Notes: generated by a model not told the origin, from the letters alone. A DNA stretch of 64,000 nt from CAVQAH01 sp963784195 (GCA_963784195.1 CAWARA010000020.1:310001-374000), one strand, 5' to 3'. Shown: positions 41,822 to 53,542, counted from the first letter of the stretch. Translations and numbers: made by a program.

Positions 41822-42674
41822 TTACGCGTGCAGGATTAGATCCGCGACTCGGACGACATCGACCATTTCTCGGACGCCGTGAACGCGCACGATATGCGCG
41901 CCGCCCAGGACGCTCGCGGTGACCGCCGCAGCGGTTCCCCATTCCCGGTCGCGCGGCATCCGGTCACCGAGCGCGAGCTTCAGAAAGGACTTCCGCGACG
42001 GACCTGACAGGATCGGGCGGTCCAGGCTCGTCAGGTCGCGCAGCCTCGCCAGGAGCTCGACGCTATGGGTCGCCTTCTTGGCGAAGCCGAAGCCCGGGTC
42101 CACGACGATCGCGTCGCGACGGACACCTGCAGACGATCGCCCGATCCATCGCTCCTTGCAGCTCATCGCGCACCTCGCCCAGGACGTCGGCGTAGACCGC
42201 ATGCTCGTACATGTCGTGTGAACGTCCGCGCGTGTGCATCAACACGAGGGCGGCACCTGTCTCGGCTGCGACATCGGCGAGCCGAGGATCGTAAAGCAAC
42301 CCGCTGATGTCGTTGATCATGACCGCGCCGCGCCGAACGGCCTCCCGGGCGACCTCGGCCTTGTAGGTGTCGATCGAGACGGGCACGCGATCGGCGAGTC
42401 GCTCGACGACTGGCAACACGCGCCGCATCTCTTCGTCAGCGGGGAGAGGCGCTGCGCCCGGACGCGTCGACTCGCCACCGACGTCCAGGATGTCCGCGCC
42501 ACTGGCGATCATCTCGAGGCCGTCAGCCACCGCTCGATCGGGATCCAGACGGAGGCCACCATCAGAGAACGAGTCAGGCGTGATGTTCAGGATCCCCATC
42601 ACGAGCGTGCGCTCGCCGAGCAGGAGGGGTTCGCGATTCGGAAGCGGAAGCGTGTATCGCGTTCGCGGGCGCAT
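41822..42674 (-). CDS. folP: Dihydropteroate synthase FolP (one frameshift)
   Basis: Joins pABA to the pterin in folate synthesis. The first frame from ATG at 42674 carries VMGILNITPDSFSDGG, DILDVGGESTRPGA, VSIDTYKAEVA and MINDISG, up to the DELQGAMDRAI region. A shift near 42132-42140 leads to AGVRRDAIVVDPGFGFAKKA, RPILSGPSRKSFLKLALGD and VHGVREMVDVVRVADLILHA in the other frame. Together about 283 aa, the normal size. Likely a one-base sequence error. Confidence 0.85.
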
Positions 42675-42683
42675 ACGAAACGA

Positions 42684-42711
42684 AAGGGCCGCGGAATTCT
42701 CCGCGGCCCTT
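42684..42711 (-). terminator. Intrinsic terminator after ftsH
   Basis: A perfect 11-bp stem AAGGGCCGCGG / CCGCGGCCCTT with a 6-base loop AGAATT, followed on the minus strand by TTTCGTTTC. It lies between the ftsH stop and the folP start. Confidence 0.8.
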
Positions 42712-42738
42712 GATTGATGTCGGCCGACCGGTGACGGC

Positions 42739-44669
<1,931 letters not shown>

Positions 44670-44673
<4 letters not shown>

Positions 44674-46112
44674 CCTGGGCCTCCTAACCGCCTTGCTTTC
44701 AAGAGTATCACGCCTTGTAAGGGCTCTGTGACGCGAAAATCCTCGGCCACCGCCAGCCCCACAACCCACACAATCCGGCCGTCGCCGTCGACGACCAGAG
44801 GCACCGAATCCCGTTGCTCCCGTGGCACTTTCCGGTCCACGAGGAGGTCCTGCAGCTTCTTCCGCCGGCCGCCGAGCCCTGCCGGCCGCAGCCGGTCCCC
44901 CGGCCGCCGGGACCGGACCACCAGGGGCAACGCCAGGGACTCGACCCTGACGAGGACCGACATGGCCGACGAACCGGGAGCCGAAACCCCGGAAACGGCC
45001 GGGGCAGCGGCTGCCGCAGAGATGGTCCACCCGCTCCCGGCGAGGGTGACCTCTCCAGGAATAGACAGCGGAATTTCAAAAGAGTTCGAGAAAGGCTCGT
45101 GCCGCTCCCGGACCAGCCCAACGCGGGACCCCTGCCGCCGTGCCTGCACACCAGGCAGGCTCACTTCAGCAGGAGGCCTCCCCTTGCCTTCCGCGTCGCC
45201 GCGCGCAAAGGCAAGAAACCGCTGGACATGGTCGAAGCCGATGAACCGATCCGAGCCGGCGGCCAGAACCCGTTGCGCGACGCGTGAAGCAACCGCGGGA
45301 TGGAGCGCATTGAGCGCTTCGACATCAATCCGGGTCTGACTGCGTGGCTCGTTTTCGTCACCACTATTTGTTAAGACGATCGTTTCGGCCGAATCGATTG
45401 CTTTCTGTTGCAGGTAATCTTCGTCGGCTCTCGCGATCGCCGCCTCGCGCGCCAGCACCTCGACGATATTCGGCGAATAGTCGCGTTCGAGGAGTGGAAT
45501 CAGCTCGTGACGAATCCTGTTACGGGGGATCGCCACGTCGCGATTGCTCGCATCCTCGCGGTACGGCTGGCCGCAATCCGCGAGGTACGCCTTCAGCTCC
45601 CCGCGGCGCGCCTCGATCAGCGGACGCACGACGCGTCCGGACACCGGAAAAATCCCCGCGAGCCCGCGCGGCCCGGCGCCACGGATAAGACGCAGCAGAA
45701 ACGTCTCGGCCTGATCGTCGAGCGTATGCCCCGTCGCGATCGCCTGCGCGCCGGCGTCGGCAGCCGCGGCCGCCAGGAACTCATAGCGCGCGGAGCGGCC
45801 CGCATCTTCGAGCGACGTGCGCAGTTCGCGCGCTCGGGCGCGAACATCCACTGTCGCTGAATGAAACGTCACACCCAGTCTCGAGGCGAGGTCGCGACAG
45901 AAATGTTCATCCTCTGGTGCGTCCGCGCGAAGGGCGTGGTTCAAATGCCCGATCCCCGCAAGTACCAGCTCACCTCGTTCCTCCAGCTCGCGCAGCAGCA
46001 GCGTCAGCGCAACCGAATCAGGCCCTCCCGACAATGCGACGAGCAGACGGCCACCCTTCGGGACCATCCCGTACTGGCGCACGGTCCGAAGAACGCGGTC
46101 CGGCAGCGACAT
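44670..46112 (-). CDS. tilS: tRNA(Ile)-lysidine synthase TilS
   Basis: 480 aa. The PP-loop LLVALSGGPDSVALTLLL and the downstream LNHALRADAPEDEHF and TGHTLDDQAETFLLRLIRGA motifs are diagnostic. The C-terminal substrate-binding domain includes VVRSRRPGDRLRPAGLGGRR. It converts the CAU anticodon wobble base of tRNA-Ile2 to lysidine. A CAU-anticodon tRNA gene lies 55 bases upstream in the same orientation. Confidence 0.94.
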
Positions 46113-46145
46113 GTATTGAGAAGCAGGAAGAAGGAAGGACTTCCC

Positions 46146-47252
46146 TTATTCCTCTAACGAGACAAAATGGTGCCGGTGCAGGGACTTGAACCCCGGACTC
46201 CGCGGATATGAGCCGCGTGCTCTAACCAACTGAGCTACACCGGCAGGAACTCTTGAGTATAACAAACCGGTGGCTCCGGGACTCGGGGAGGTCATCGCGA
46301 CGTTCGGGATTAGTCTCTCCAACAGCGCCGCAGCGAGCAGCGGGATCATGATCTCGTGGTGTCCGACCAGTGAATAGCCCTTCCCGATGCCCGCCACGGG
46401 ACGCGAGACGACGTTCGTCTGCGGCCGGTACAGTCGCATGAAGTCGATGTTCACGGTCGTCAGGCCGTCGAGCGATACCCCACGATTGCGCACGAGCGCG
46501 ACAGCCTTGAGAAAGACTTCGGGAAGGACGACGGCGGAACCGCAATTGAGGTAGACACCGCGTCCGAGCCTGGCTACGTTCGAAACGAAGTAGCGAAAGT
46601 CCCGCAGACTGCCCTCGCCGAGCGCGGCGCCCGAGGCGTCGGGATGCATGTGGATGATGTCGGTGCCGAGCGCGACGTGGACCGTGACGGGAATGTCGAG
46701 CCGAACGGCTGCCGACAGCAGACTGAGTGATTCGTGCGGCGGCTTGATCTCACGCAGGCGGCGGCCCACCGCCTGGCCGATGCCGAGCCCGGCGGCGACG
46801 CCTTCATTGATCGCGGCGTTGAGTTGACGGCCGGTCTCGTCCGCCATGCCGAATCGCCCGGGCCCCAGCGCCTCGTCCACTTCCTCGGACGTCGCGCCCG
46901 AGAGCGCCAGCTCGAAATCGTGAATCACCCCGGCGCCGTTCATCGCCAGCGCGGAAACGAAGCCGCGATCCATGAGGTCGATCAATACGGGCGATAGCCC
47001 GGTCTTGATCACGTGCGCGCCAATCCCCCAGAGCACGCCGCGTCCACCGTGAGTCGCCTCCTTGATTGCCGTGACCACCGCCATGAAGTCCGCGGCTGCC
47101 AGCATGTTGGGTAACGACTCGAGCAACCCGCGGACCCCGGACCCGGGCCGGTATGGCGTCGCGAAATCAGCCGCGTTCGCTTTGCTCTTGCGCGACGACA
47201 GCGGATAGGTACGAACGCCGGAGAGATCGAAGTCTTCGTAAGGGAATGGCAC
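46146..47252 (-). CDS. Deoxyhypusine-synthase-like protein; reading frame runs over the tRNA gene
   Basis: About 368 aa from GTG at 47252 (VPFPYEDFDLSGVRTYPLSS). GIGAHVIKTGLSPVLIDLMD, SALAMNGAGVIHDFELALSG and GVYLNCGSAVVLPEVFLKAV resemble the NAD-binding scaffold of deoxyhypusine synthases; the catalytic Lys region cannot be placed with certainty. Bacteria lack eIF5A, so the substrate is unclear, perhaps a polyamine. The last ~40 residues (VAQLVRARGSYPRSPG...) are the tRNA read as protein, so the true stop is probably lost by an indel near 46260. Confidence 0.6.
   Translation of the reverse strand: MPFPYEDFDLSGVRTYPLSSRKSKANAADFATPYRPGSGVRGLLESLPNMLAAADFMAVVTAIKEATHGGRGVLWGIGAHVIKTGLSPVLIDLMDRGFVSALAMNGAGVIHDFELALSGATSEEVDEALGPGRFGMADETGRQLNAAINEGVAAGLGIGQAVGRRLREIKPPHESLSLLSAAVRLDIPVTVHVALGTDIIHMHPDASGAALGEGSLRDFRYFVSNVARLGRGVYLNCGSAVVLPEVFLKAVALVRNRGVSLDGLTTVNIDFMRLYRPQTNVVSRPVAGIGKGYSLVGHHEIMIPLLAAALLERLIPNVAMTSPSPGATGLLYSRVPAGVAQLVRARGSYPRSPGFKSLHRHHFVSLEE
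46168..46244 (-). tRNA. tRNA with CAU anticodon (tRNA-Met, or tRNA-Ile2)
   Basis: Minus strand 46244-46168. Acceptor GCCGGTG / CACCGGC, D-arm GCTC AGTTGGTTA GAGC, anticodon stem CGCGG / CCGCG with loop CTCATAT, T-arm CGGGG TTCAAGT CCCTG, and an encoded CCA (46170-46168). The anticodon is CAU. The acceptor has G4-C69 and G5-C68 rather than the C4-G69, C5-G68 pairs that E. coli TilS prefers, which favours elongator Met. Proximity to tilS keeps Ile2 possible. Confidence 0.93.
46256..46261 (-). promoter_or_regulatory. Likely -10 element of the tRNA gene
   Basis: TATACT on the minus strand lies 11 bases upstream of the mature tRNA 5' end, inside the 3' part of the deoxyhypusine-synthase-like reading frame. 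Confidence 0.45.
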
Positions 47253-47282
47253 GGCACTGCAGCATAGACCATCTCGGTATAC

Positions 47283-47523
47283 AAGTGCGCGAGTGCGCGA
47301 GTGCGCGACGTGCGGACGTGCGACGTGCGACGTGCGCATGCGCAAGTGCGCAGGTGCGGCAAGTGCCCACGTGCTTGTTGCGGAAGCCCGCGCCGGGAAT
47401 TTACTTGGCGCACTTGGGCACTTGGGCACTCGTGCACTCGTCGCACTTGGCGCACGTTCGGCACGTCCGCACGTCACGCACGTCCCGCACGTCACGCACG
47501 TGCGCACGTCGCACGTGGCTCGA
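47283..47523. repeat. Inverted ACGTGCG/AGTGCGCG heptad-type array between queA and the DHS-like gene
   Basis: The left part (47283-47374) is built of AGTGCGCG, ACGTGCGG, ACGTGCG and AGTGCGCA units. The right part (47407-47523) has the reverse-complement forms (GCGCACTT, GGCACTCGT, CGCACGT). About 30 bases of unrelated sequence separate the arms. It is 240 bases long and contains no gene. The DHS-like gene start lies just beyond the left arm. Confidence 0.8.
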
Positions 47524-47528
47524 GTGCT

Positions 47529-48592
47529 TCACCGAACCAACATCGCATCCCCGTAGCTGTAGAACCGATACCGCTGGCGTACCGCTTCTTCATACGCGGC
47601 GAGGACGCGCTCGCGGCCGGCGAAGGCGGCGACGAGCATCAGCAGCGATGACTTCGGCAGATGAAAGTTGGTCAGCAGCGCATCGATCACCTGAAAGCGG
47701 AAGCCCGGATAGATGAACACCGTCGCCTCCCCAGGACCGGCGCTGACGCGCCCGGCGCCGTCGAGAGCTGCCTGCTCCAGCGCGCGGGTCGTCGTCGTGC
47801 CGGCGGCTATCACGCGTCGCCCGTCGCGCTTCGCCTGCGCGATCGCGTCCGCGGCTTCATCCGCGATCGTGTAACGCTCGGGATCCACGACGTGCTCCTC
47901 GACCACGCTGGTGCGGACAGGCTTGAATGTCCCGTAACCGACGTGCAGGGTAATCTCGACCACCTCGACGCCACGCGCCTTCATTCGCGCCATCAACTCG
48001 TCGGAAAAATGCAGTCCCGCTGTCGGAGCGGCCACCGACCCGCGCTCCCGCGCGTAGATGGTCTGATAACGCTCGCGATCCTCTCGCGTGTCGTCGCGCC
48101 TGATGTACGGCGGCAGCGGAATGTGGCCGATCGCGTCGACGATCTCCTCGACGCTGCCACCCGCTTCCGGCCACAGCGTGACGACACGACGGCCGTGGAA
48201 CCGCTGCTCGCGCACCTCGCCAATCAGCACGGCTGACTGTCCATCGCCCTCGAAACGCATCCGCGCGCCTGGCCGGAGCTTCTGACCCGGATGCACGAGC
48301 GCCATCCAGGTCTCGGCGCCCCCCGGCTCTCGCTCGATTCGGTTCAACAGCATGCATTCGACGGCTCCGCCGCTCGGCACTCGCCGCCCAATCAGCCTCG
48401 CGGGCATCACACGCGTGTTGTTGACGACGACGAGATCCCCCTCCGGAGGAGGGAGGGGAGGGAACTGACGGTGTCATGTGTGACGACGCCCTCCACTCGA
48501 TCGAGCACCATCAACCGCGAATGCCCCCTCGGCGCTGCCTGCTGGGCTATAAGCTCATCAGGAAGATGAAAATCGAAGTCAGAAACGTTCAT
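47529..48592 (-). CDS. queA: S-adenosylmethionine:tRNA ribosyltransferase-isomerase QueA (one frameshift)
   Basis: Transfers the ribosyl part of SAM to preQ1 in tRNA, making epoxyqueuosine. From ATG at 48592: MNVSDFDFHLPDELIAQQAA then PRGHSRLMVLDR. After a one-base loss in CCCCCTCCGG (48436-48446) the other frame continues DLVVVNNTRVMPARLIGRR, APTAGLHFSDELMARMKARG, ITLHVGYGTFKPVR and ALLTNFHLPKSSLLMLVAAF. The combined length of about 354 aa is normal. With queC and queE it shows a queuosine pathway spread over the window. Confidence 0.87.
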
Positions 48593-48686
48593 GTAGGCGC
48601 GGCAGACGACCGGTTTGACGATTATCGGGCCAAGCGGAGGGATTCCTGCACAGCTGGCAAGGACGGTGCATTAACGGCGTTGACCG

Positions 48687-49895
48687 ATGATGGCGAAGAA
48701 ACCCGACGACAACGTTACGGTCCTCGAATCAACGCCTGACGACCAGGAAATCGTCGTGAAGGCGGCGGGCGAGGGCGATCAGGGCGAACCGGAACCGATG
48801 GTCATCCGGATGCCCGTCGACATCCGCAATGTGTCGCTGACGGTGATCGCGGCCATCGCGACGGTGCTCTTCCTGCAGTACGCACAGGCGGTACTCATTC
48901 CCGTCGTCCTGAGCACCCTCATTTTCTATGTCCTGGATCCGATCGTCGATCGCCTCGAGAAGATCAGGGTTCACCGCGCCATCGGCGCCGCGCTGATCCT
49001 GCTGACGCTCGTCGGCGGTACCGGATACGCGCTCTACGAGTTGCGCGACGACGCCCTCGCCGTCGTCGAAGAGCTGCCGCGCGCGGCGCAACGGGCGAGG
49101 AACACGCTGCGCGCGGGGCGGACGCGTGCGCCCACGCCGATCGACAAGCTGCAGGAAGCCGCGAAGGAAATCGACAAGACGGCAGTGGAAGCCGCTGGAC
49201 CGCAGGAGCGCGATCCGGCTGGCATTCAGCGCGTGCAGATCGTGCAGCCGTTCAGGGCTACCGATTATCTGATGTGGGGATCGGCTGGCGCCGTTGCTCT
49301 CGGCGCGCAGGCCATCATGATCCTGTTCCTCTCGTACTTTCTGCTCGTCGCTGACGATCTCTACAAGCGAAAGCTCGTGAAAATCATGCCGACGCTCGCC
49401 CAGAAGAAGATCACGGTGCAGATCGTCGACGAGATCGGCAACCAGATTGAGCGTTTCATGATGGTGCAGGTCCTCACGAGCCTCATTGTCGCGGCGGCAA
49501 CCACAATCGCGCTCTGGTGGGTCGGCCTGAACCAGGCCGTGGTCTGGGGCCTGATGGCCGGCGTGCTCAACTCGATCCCCTACTTCGGCCCGATCGTCGT
49601 CTCCGGCGGCCTGACGCTCGTGGCCTACATGCAGTTCGGGACAATCGAGATGGCGCTGTCGGTCGCCGCGATTGCGCTGGTGATCACCACGCTCGAGGGC
49701 TGGCTGCTCACACCGACGCTGATGGGGCGCGCCGCGAGCATCAATCCGGCCGCGATCTTCATCGGGATCATCTTCTGGAGCTGGGTGTGGGGCGTCTGGG
49801 GGCTCGTGCTCGCCGTCCCGATGCTGATGATGGCCAAAGCCGTCTGCGATCGAATCGAGGAGCTGCAACCGATCGGCGAGTTGCTCGGCGAGTAA
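48687..49895 (+). CDS. AI-2E family transporter (PF01594-type permease)
   Basis: 402 aa. About eight membrane segments: two to three before and the rest after a soluble region (~130-185). Family signatures are PVVLSTLIFYVLDPIVDRLE, MILFLSYFLLVADDLY, GVLNSIPYFGPIVVSGGL and IFIGIIFWSWVWGVWGLVLA. The name derives from an autoinducer-2 exporter, but most members transport other or unknown solutes. The Met at 48690 is an alternative start. Divergent from queA. Confidence 0.9.
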   Translation: MMAKKPDDNVTVLESTPDDQEIVVKAAGEGDQGEPEPMVIRMPVDIRNVSLTVIAAIATVLFLQYAQAVLIPVVLSTLIFYVLDPIVDRLEKIRVHRAIGAALILLTLVGGTGYALYELRDDALAVVEELPRAAQRARNTLRAGRTRAPTPIDKLQEAAKEIDKTAVEAAGPQERDPAGIQRVQIVQPFRATDYLMWGSAGAVALGAQAIMILFLSYFLLVADDLYKRKLVKIMPTLAQKKITVQIVDEIGNQIERFMMVQVLTSLIVAAATTIALWWVGLNQAVVWGLMAGVLNSIPYFGPIVVSGGLTLVAYMQFGTIEMALSVAAIALVITTLEGWLLTPTLMGRAASINPAAIFIGIIFWSWVWGVWGLVLAVPMLMMAKAVCDRIEELQPIGELLGE

Positions 49896-49937
49896 CTCGC
49901 CGCTTCGGGGTATTCTTTCGCCGGAGGCTCTGACGGC

Positions 49938-52827
49938 GTGATCAAGAGAATACTGCCTGTCGTCCTGCTCACCGGTGCGTTAACACCCTCGCTGCTCACT
50001 GGCGTCCTCGCACCCGCACACGCGCAGCAGTTCGAATTCTTTCCCGGCGGAACCTACAACAGCGCTCTCCCGACCCCGGCGTCGGTGCTCGGCTACGAGA
50101 TCGGGACCTATCACACCGACTATGCGGGCCTCGAGCGCTGGCTTGCTGCGCTGCAGAAATCCGAAAGGGTGCGGGTGCTTCGCTACGGCGCGTCGGAAGA
50201 GAAACGGCCCTTGTATCTCGTGGTCATCAGCTCGCCTGCCAATCTGGCCAGGCTCGATGCAATTCGCTCCGGCATGGCGAAGCTGGCCGATCCGCGCACG
50301 ACGAGCGATGACGAGGCGGGACGACTGATGTCGGAACTGCCAGCGGTTGCCTGGATGAACCATGCGAATGACGGCAATGAGTCCGCCGCGTTCGAATCGG
50401 CGATCCAGACCACCTACCAGCTCGCTGCCGGAACGGATGCGACGACGCAGCAGATCCTCGACAAGCTGGTGACGATCGTCACTCCCGCTCACAACCCGGA
50501 GAGCCACGAGCGCTTCGTCACGTGGTTCAACAGCGTGCAGGTGATGCCGCAGGGATCGCCCGATCGTCAGGCCGCCGAACACAACGCGCCGTGGGGAATG
50601 AGCACGAACAACAACCACTTCCAGATCGATCTCAATCGGGATGCGTTCTTCCAGACGCAGATCGAGACCCAGCAGCTCGCTCGCGCATTTGCGGAGTGGA
50701 ACCCGGTCGTGTTCGTCGATCACCACGGGCAGACGAAGAACATGTTCTTTCCACCGCCGGCGGATGCGATCAACCTGAACGTCACACCCAATCAGCTCGA
50801 TTGGATGAATCGATACGGCAACGAGATCGGCGACGCGTTCGACCGCAAAGGCTGGAGCTACTATCGACGCGGCCGCTTCGATCTGTTCTACGCCGGCTTC
50901 TGGGACTCGTGGCCCACCTTGAATGGTTCCGTCGGCATGACGTTCGAAACCGACGGCGGCGGCAGCCGGGGCCTGGCGTGGGAACGCGAAGATGGAACGA
51001 TCCTCACATTGCGCGACGGCGTCGTGCACCACCACACCGGCACCATGGCGGTATTGAAGGTCACGGCGGCGAACAAGGACCAGCGCCTGCGCGACTTCTA
51101 TCAGTACAAGAAGACGGCCATCAGCGAAGGACAGACCGAGGACATGAAGGCGGTCTACCTGCTCCCTGGCCGTGATGAGGCGCGTATCCGCGACCTCGTC
51201 AACCTGTTACTGCGGCAACGGATCGATGTCTACCGGACGACCACCGCGGGGAAAGCCGGCCGATCGTTCGCGCACTTCGGCGGATCGGCGGCAACACGCG
51301 ACGTGCCGATCGGTACTTACGTCGTCCCCATGGCCCAGCCGCAGAAGCGGCTCGCCAAAGCGCTGCTCGAGCTGGAGCCGGGATTCACGAAAGAGTTCCT
51401 GGAGAACGAGCGCAAGAAGAAGGAGCGGGCCGAACTGGTCGGCGAGCGGCCGCGCGACGGTTTCTACGACACGACGGCGTGGTCGCTGCCGTTGCTGTAT
51501 GACGTCGAGGCCTTCTGGTCGCAGAGTGCCGTCGACCTTGGCAGTCTGACCCGTCTCGCGGCACCTGGATCAGGAACCGCAGGCAGCGTCGTCTCGCAGC
51601 CGGGCAAGGCCCGCTACGCCTATGCGTTCAAGAGCGACTCGTCGGCCGGGATGCGCACGATCGCGCAGCTCCTGCGTGAAGGGTTCAACGTCGCCGTCGC
51701 GACCGAACCGTTCACAGTCGCCAATCAGCAGTTCCCGCGCGGTTCGGTCATTGCCCGCGTCGAACGCAACCCGGACACCTTGCACGCACGGGTCGATCAG
51801 CTGTCTGCCGGCGGCACCGAGCCGCTGATTTACCGGCTCGACTCGGCACGCGTGCAGAGCGGCGCCGATCTGGGTGAAGACCCGGTCGTCGAGCTCGTCA
51901 AACCACGGGTGGCGGTCATCACGGACGAGCCCACCGACGATCGATCGGTACGGCGCGACCTGGTTCACGCTCGAGCGGCGCTTCGGCTATCCGTTCACGG
52001 CCATCAGGGCCGACATGATCCGGAACGCCGACCTCTCACGCTACGACGTCATCATTCTTCCCAACGGATCGCCCGCGGCGTACCAGGAGGTGCTGGGTGA
52101 CGCAGGGCTCGCGAAGCTGCGGCGCTGGACGCAGGACGGGGGCACCGTCGTCCTCATCAAGGGCGCCGCCGCGATGGCGACAAGGAAAGGTGTGGAGTGG
52201 ACCGGCAGCACGCTGAAGCGCGACCAGGCGTCGATCCGTCTGTTCTTCGAACAGGCACCCGTCAAACCCGAGCCCGTAGCCGGGAAAAACACGGGCAGGC
52301 CCGACCTTCCGCCCTCGAGTGAAGCTACGGCGGACCGCCGGAGCCCTGGCGAAGGCGGTCAGGTCGGGCGTGCGGGAACCAGCAAGGCCACCGATTCGTC
52401 TTCTCAACGGCCGTCTCAGGACTCAACCGCCGACACGGCCCAACCAGCCGCGCTCACTCGCGATATCGATCTGGCACGCACACCAGGGGCGATCCTGCGA
52501 GTCAAGGTCGATCCGCAGCACTTCCTCGGGTTCGGGTACGACCGCGACACCGCCGCGACCGTGCAGTCGAACTACGCCTTCACGATCAGCCGCTCCGCTC
52601 AAAATGCCGCGGCGTTCCCGGACGCCTCGAGCGTCAAGCTGGCAGGGTTCATGTGGCCCGAAGTGCAGAACGCAATGGCACGGACGCTCTTCGCATGGGT
52701 CGAGCCGGCCGGCCGCGGCAACGTCATCCTCTTCGCCGAAGATCCGAACTTCCGCGCGACGCAGCTGTCGACGCTGCGCATGTTCTTCAACGCTGTTTTT
52801 CTCGGCCCGTCGTTCGCGCGCCGCTAG
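49938..52827 (+). CDS. Exported M14-type zinc carboxypeptidase-like protein (one frameshift, in-frame repeat insert)
   Basis: Starts GTG at 49938 with CGGAGG upstream and a signal peptide ending near AHAQQ. The peptidase M14 domain includes AWMNHANDGNESAAFE (metal His/Glu region), TPAHNPESHERFVTWFNS, NRDAFFQTQIETQQL and VDHHGQTKNMFFPP. The first frame ends near 52100; a shift at ~51939-51948 (GATCGATCGG) continues ATWFTLERRFGYPFTAIRAD to 52827. Residues encoded by 52297-52372 (GRPDLPPSSEATADRRSPGE...) are a palindromic repeat inserted in frame. Likely secreted; substrate unknown. Confidence 0.75.
52297..52372. repeat. Long AGGTCGGGC element inserted in frame in the M14 peptidase gene
   Basis: GGCCCGACCT (52298-52307) and AGGTCGGGCGTG (52361-52372) bracket 53 bases that are a diverged reverse complement of the insert in the 33429 element (shared AAGCTACGGCGGA and GCGAAGGCGG). 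The peptidase reading frame passes through without a stop. Confidence 0.8.
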
Positions 52828-52830
52828 TCC

Positions 52831-52985
52831 ACGTGCGACGTGCATGACGTGCGACGTGCGAACGTGCCACGTGCGACGTGCAGGCCGGCAACGTGCGCGT
52901 GCGCGTGCAGGCACGTGCACGTCGCACGTCCGCGCACGTCGCACGTCGCACGTCCGCACGTCGCACGTCATGCACGTCGCACGTG
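52831..52985. repeat. Inverted ACGTGCG heptad array between convergent genes
   Basis: The left arm has ACGTGCG, ACGTGCATG, ACGTGCG, ACGTGCG, ACGTGCC, ACGTGCG from 52831. The right arm up to 52985 consists of ACGTCGC, ACGTCCGC, ACGTCGC units, the reverse complement. It occupies the whole spacer between the M14 peptidase stop and the DUF4112 stop and can fold into a long stem. Confidence 0.85.
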
Positions 52986-52990
52986 ACAGC

Positions 52991-53455
52991 TCAGATCAGG
53001 GAAAACCGCGTCAACAGCCAGAACAGGATGACGAACGGCGTCAACGCGATCAGAAACACGAGGAGCAGGCAGAAGCCGACGAAGATGTAGTCGCCACGAT
53101 TCGGTGGCACCCCCGGCCGGGCGTGACGCTCCAGCAACGCCATGTTGCGCAGGTTGGCCTTCCAGAAGACATCGCCGACGTCGCCGAGGATCGGCACGAG
53201 CCCCATCAGCATGTCGAGGCCGGCGTTCACGACCATCCGCATCATGACGATCGCCGGCACGCGCATGCGGAAACCGGTGACCAGCATGAATGCGGCGTAG
53301 ACAGGGGCGGACAGATCGCCAAGGCCAGGCACCAGGCCGAGAATCGCATCGACGCCGAACCTGAAGTTGGTGCCCGGCACGCGGAACGCGCTGTCGAGCA
53401 GCACGGCCCATCGACGCAGGAGATCCAGCCGGGCGGCCTGGTTAGGTTGATGCAC
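52991..53455 (-). CDS. DUF4112 membrane protein
   Basis: 154 aa. LLDSAFRVPGTNFRFGVDAI, LGLVPGLGDLSAPVYAAFML, and LMGLVPILGDVGDVFWKANL are the DUF4112 signatures, with hydrophobic segments around them and a final helix FVGFCLLLVFLIALTPFVIL. Function unknown. It is convergent with the M14 peptidase and divergent from the glycogen genes. Confidence 0.87.
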   Translation of the reverse strand: MHQPNQAARLDLLRRWAVLLDSAFRVPGTNFRFGVDAILGLVPGLGDLSAPVYAAFMLVTGFRMRVPAIVMMRMVVNAGLDMLMGLVPILGDVGDVFWKANLRNMALLERHARPGVPPNRGDYIFVGFCLLLVFLIALTPFVILFWLLTRFSLI

Positions 53456-53527
53456 GTCTTCGACCCTTGATTGTTACCCGCAAGCGCCGATCAGCGCCGA
53501 TCAATCGGCATGCGCCCACTCAGCAAC

Positions 53528-53533
53528 TACAAT
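53528..53533 (+). promoter_or_regulatory. Likely -10 upstream of glgX
   Basis: TACAAT with 9 bases to the GTG at 53543; no Shine-Dalgarno in between. Probable promoter of the glgX-glgE-treS-treZ-treY cluster. Confidence 0.4.
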
Positions 53534-53542
53534 ACGATTTCT

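Noticed and set aside
44674..45030. N-terminal extension of FtsH
   Set aside because: It overlaps tilS in another frame, lacks homology, and a TTG with an ideal SD is present at 44673.
46168..46244. Firm call of tRNA-Ile2 (TilS substrate)
   Set aside because: Anticodon and neighbourhood would fit, but acceptor pairs G4-C69/G5-C68 differ from the known TilS preference, so Met is favoured.
47283..47523. CRISPR array or coding sequence
   Set aside because: Unit length is 7-9 bases with inverted arms; open frames through it are a by-product of low complexity.
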